Shown here: in pieces, positions 61,964-64,000 of the stretch
Position numbering within the stretch: position 1 is the stretch's first letter
Layout of the letters: each line of letters begins with the position of its first letter
From: Polaribacter irgensii 23-P
GTDB taxonomy: Bacteria; Bacteroidota; Bacteroidia; Flavobacteriales; Flavobacteriaceae
DNA length: 64,000 bases
NCBI RefSeq assembly: GCF_000153225.1
Contig: NZ_CH724148.1
Location: 1,940,842-2,004,841, forward strand
Direction: 5' to 3'
The notes under the pieces: generated by a model
The model's input: only the letters and a program-made list of their open reading frames with translations
Databases searched by the model: none
What the model was told of the DNA's origin: nothing
Position numbers and translations under genes: made by a program

Positions 61964-64000
61964 TTGAATTTAAATTATCCAATCACATATACAGAGGGAG
62001 TGAGTGTTCAAAGGGCGTCACTTTTATCCTCGGAATTAGGTTTGAAAACATGCAATGATTTGCTTAATTTCTTTCCTTTTCGGTATATCGATAAAACAAC
62101 ATTTCACGCAATAAACGAATTACAACCAAACGCATCAGAAGTACAAATTGTAGGTCGTATTACTCGATTAAATTCAATTGCACAAAAAAGGGGTAGCCGT
62201 TTGGTAGCGACTTTTCAAGATGCTACAGGAAGCATGGAATTGGTATGGTTTAAAGGTCAAAAATGGCTCAAGGACTCTTTGAAAGTGAACGAGCCTTATG
62301 TTGTTTATGGAAAACTAAACCACTACAACGGAAGTTTTAGCATTCCGCATCCAGAGTTAGAATTATTTAGCGCTTATAAAAAAAAGCTTCAAACGAAGAT
62401 GCAGCCAGTTTATCATACGACAGAGCGGTTGGTCAATGCAGGAATTTCAAATAAAATGATGGGAAATTTCATACAGCGTTTGTTAGAGCAATTTTATGAC
62501 AGTATTCAAGAAAATTTATCGCAAGAAATTTTAGAGGATTTTAAATTCATGACCAAACGAGAAGCGCTTTTAAATGCGCATTTTCCAAAAAGTCAAGAAC
62601 ATCTAACAAAAGCAGAAAATCGCTTGAAATTTGAAGAATTATTTTTCATTCAATTGCAATTATTGCGAAAAAAACTAATTAATAAGGTAAAAATAAAAGG
62701 CGTTGTTTTTGAAAAAGTAGGTGTTATTTTTAATGATTTTTATAAAAACAAGTTGCCATTTGATTTGACAAATGCGCAAAAAAGAGTCTTAAAAGAAGTT
62801 CGAAAAGATGTGGCTTCTGGAGCACATATGAATCGTTTGTTGCAAGGTGATGTGGGGTCGGGAAAAACGATTGTGGCTATCTTAGCCATGCTTTTAGCAA
62901 TAGATAATGGTTTTCAAGCAACCATTATGGCACCTACAGAAATATTGGCCAATCAGCATTTTATTGCGGTTTCAGAATTGGTTGCTGGAATGGAACTCAA
63001 GGTTGCTATCTTAACAGGTTCTGTGAGAACGAAGAGGAGAAGAGAAATTCACGCAGGCTTAGAAGATGGCACTTTAAATATATTGATTGGTACGCACGCG
63101 TTACTGGAAGATAAAGTGCAATTTAAAAATCTGGGAATCGCAATTATTGACGAGCAACATCGGTTTGGTGTAAAACAGCGTGCTAAGTTATGGGCAAAAA
63201 ACGTACTTCCTCCTCATATTTTGGTAATGACGGCAACTCCAATTCCAAGAACCTTGGCGATGTCTGTATATGGAGATTTAGATATTTCCGTCATAGATGA
63301 ATTGCCTCCAGGAAGGAAAGAAGTGAAGACTGTGCATCGTTTTGATAGCAATCGTCTCTCCGTTTTTAAATTTATGAAAGATGAAATTGAGAAGGGAAGA
63401 CAGGTCTATTTAGTGTATCCATTGATAGAAGAATCAGCCGCAATGGACTACAAAGATTTAATGGATGGCTATGAGAGTGTCTCTCGAGAGTTTCCATTAC
63501 CAAACTATCAAATTAGTATTGTGCACGGTAAAATGAAGCCTGCGGATAAAGAGTTTGAAATGCAGCGCTTTGTAAAGGGAAAAACGCAAATTATGGTAGC
63601 TACCACAGTTATTGAAGTAGGTGTAAATGTGCCGAATGCCAGTGTAATGATTATTGAAAGTTCAGAACGTTTTGGACTTTCACAATTGCATCAATTAAGA
63701 GGACGCGTTGGGCGAGGAGCAGATCAAAGCTATTGTATTTTAATGTCTAGCTTCAAATTATCACCAGAGGCAAAAACTCGTTTGAAAACGATGGTGGAGA
63801 CTACAGATGGCTTTAAAATTGCAGAGGTCGACTTGAAGTTAAGAGGTCCGGGAAATATCATGGGAACACAGCAAAGTGGCGTATTGGACCTTAAAATAGC
63901 GGATGTAGTAAAAGATTCTAAAATTTTAGTAGCTGCTAGGAATACTGCAATTTCTTTATTACAAGAAGATGAAAATTTATCAAATGAGCTGAATTTACCA
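61964..64000 (+). CDS. recG: ATP-dependent DNA helicase RecG, 5' part (runs off the window)
   Basis: The first 679 residues of RecG, which rescues stalled forks and migrates Holliday junctions. The wedge domain with FQDATGSMELVWFKG is followed by the helicase core. Walker A is LLQGDVGSGKTIVA, motif II is IIDEQHRFG (DEQH type), motif III is MTATPIPRTLA, and motif VI is QLRGRVGRG. LKLRGPGNIMGTQQSG belongs to the family C-terminal part. The frame is open only from 61946, just after a TGA at 61943-61945. No ATG precedes the conserved N-terminus, so the start is the TTG at 61964. The gene is cut by the right edge. Confidence 0.95.
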   Translation, partial: MNLNYPITYTEGVSVQRASLLSSELGLKTCNDLLNFFPFRYIDKTTFHAINELQPNASEVQIVGRITRLNSIAQKRGSRLVATFQDATGSMELVWFKGQKWLKDSLKVNEPYVVYGKLNHYNGSFSIPHPELELFSAYKKKLQTKMQPVYHTTERLVNAGISNKMMGNFIQRLLEQFYDSIQENLSQEILEDFKFMTKREALLNAHFPKSQEHLTKAENRLKFEELFFIQLQLLRKKLINKVKIKGVVFEKVGVIFNDFYKNKLPFDLTNAQKRVLKEVRKDVASGAHMNRLLQGDVGSGKTIVAILAMLLAIDNGFQATIMAPTEILANQHFIAVSELVAGMELKVAILTGSVRTKRRREIHAGLEDGTLNILIGTHALLEDKVQFKNLGIAIIDEQHRFGVKQRAKLWAKNVLPPHILVMTATPIPRTLAMSVYGDLDISVIDELPPGRKEVKTVHRFDSNRLSVFKFMKDEIEKGRQVYLVYPLIEESAAMDYKDLMDGYESVSREFPLPNYQISIVHGKMKPADKEFEMQRFVKGKTQIMVATTVIEVGVNVPNASVMIIESSERFGLSQLHQLRGRVGRGADQSYCILMSSFKLSPEAKTRLKTMVETTDGFKIAEVDLKLRGPGNIMGTQQSGVLDLKIADVVKDSKILVAARNTAISLLQEDENLSNELNLP

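Overview
The window is an AT-rich, gene-dense stretch of chromosome from a member of the Bacteroidota, most likely a marine Flavobacteriaceae (Polaribacter/Tenacibaculum-like; genus is inference). The evidence is: repeated TAnnTTTG boxes just upstream of genes (the -7 element of the Bacteroidota primary sigma factor), little visible Shine-Dalgarno signal, frequent TTG starts, and family content typical of the class (PUR-family DUF3276 protein, TIGR02757, DUF1573 proteins, BatA-type protein, double-length NusB, long-type PurL, and the remains of a type IX secretion cargo protein). I saw no tRNA, rRNA, CRISPR array, prophage, complete insertion sequence or antiphage island.

Layout. 1-6.8 kb: PLP-dependent cysteine synthase-like enzyme, lipA, an ECF sigma factor almost fused to an Nramp-related transporter, a tiny four-cysteine membrane protein resembling NqrM, murB and a class I aminotransferase. 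6.9-14.6 kb: aspartyl protease with PDZ domain, DUF1573 protein, valS, OmpA-family lipoprotein, kdsB, HAD hydrolase and two small conserved proteins. 15-24 kb: a conserved 482-residue protein of unknown function, MBL hydrolase, DEAD-box helicase, methyltransferase, and a minus-strand run ending in a dihydroorotase-like protein and a BatA-like protein. 24.4-29 kb: type II NADH dehydrogenase, TIGR02757 protein, CPBP protease, LolD-like ATPase, then a 1.1-kb gene-poor gap. 29-36 kb: sucC, the proC-proB-proA operon, uvrB and a decayed type IX secretion cargo gene. 36.6-41 kb: pRiA4b ORF-3-like protein diverging from a thioesterase/isochorismate synthase pair, PUR-family protein, ABC exporter. 41.3-47.8 kb: nusB-DUF1573-yajC-ybbR-coaE followed by a sensor kinase/response regulator pair and a Sua5/TsaC protein. 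47.8-64 kb: glycosyltransferase, HsdR-N-like protein diverging from holA, SOUL protein, DUF2071 protein, long-chain acyl-CoA synthetase, AraC-type regulator, purL, RsmB-type methyltransferase and the first part of recG, which runs off the right edge.

The genes are mostly housekeeping: proline, cysteine, lipoate, menaquinone, purine, cell-wall and KDO synthesis, tRNA charging and modification, DNA repair and replication. I found no convincing new multi-gene system. The best leads are: a dihydroorotase homologue whose metal-binding residues are nearly all replaced; an Nramp-family transporter lacking the canonical DPGN motif and coupled to a sigma factor; a small NqrM-like protein; a clearly readable pseudogene of a T9SS type B cargo protein; a roughly 190-bp palindromic element between two genes; a strong hairpin in the leader of the NADH dehydrogenase gene; an orphan consensus promoter in the 1.1-kb gap; and a set of probable leaderless or TTG-initiated genes.
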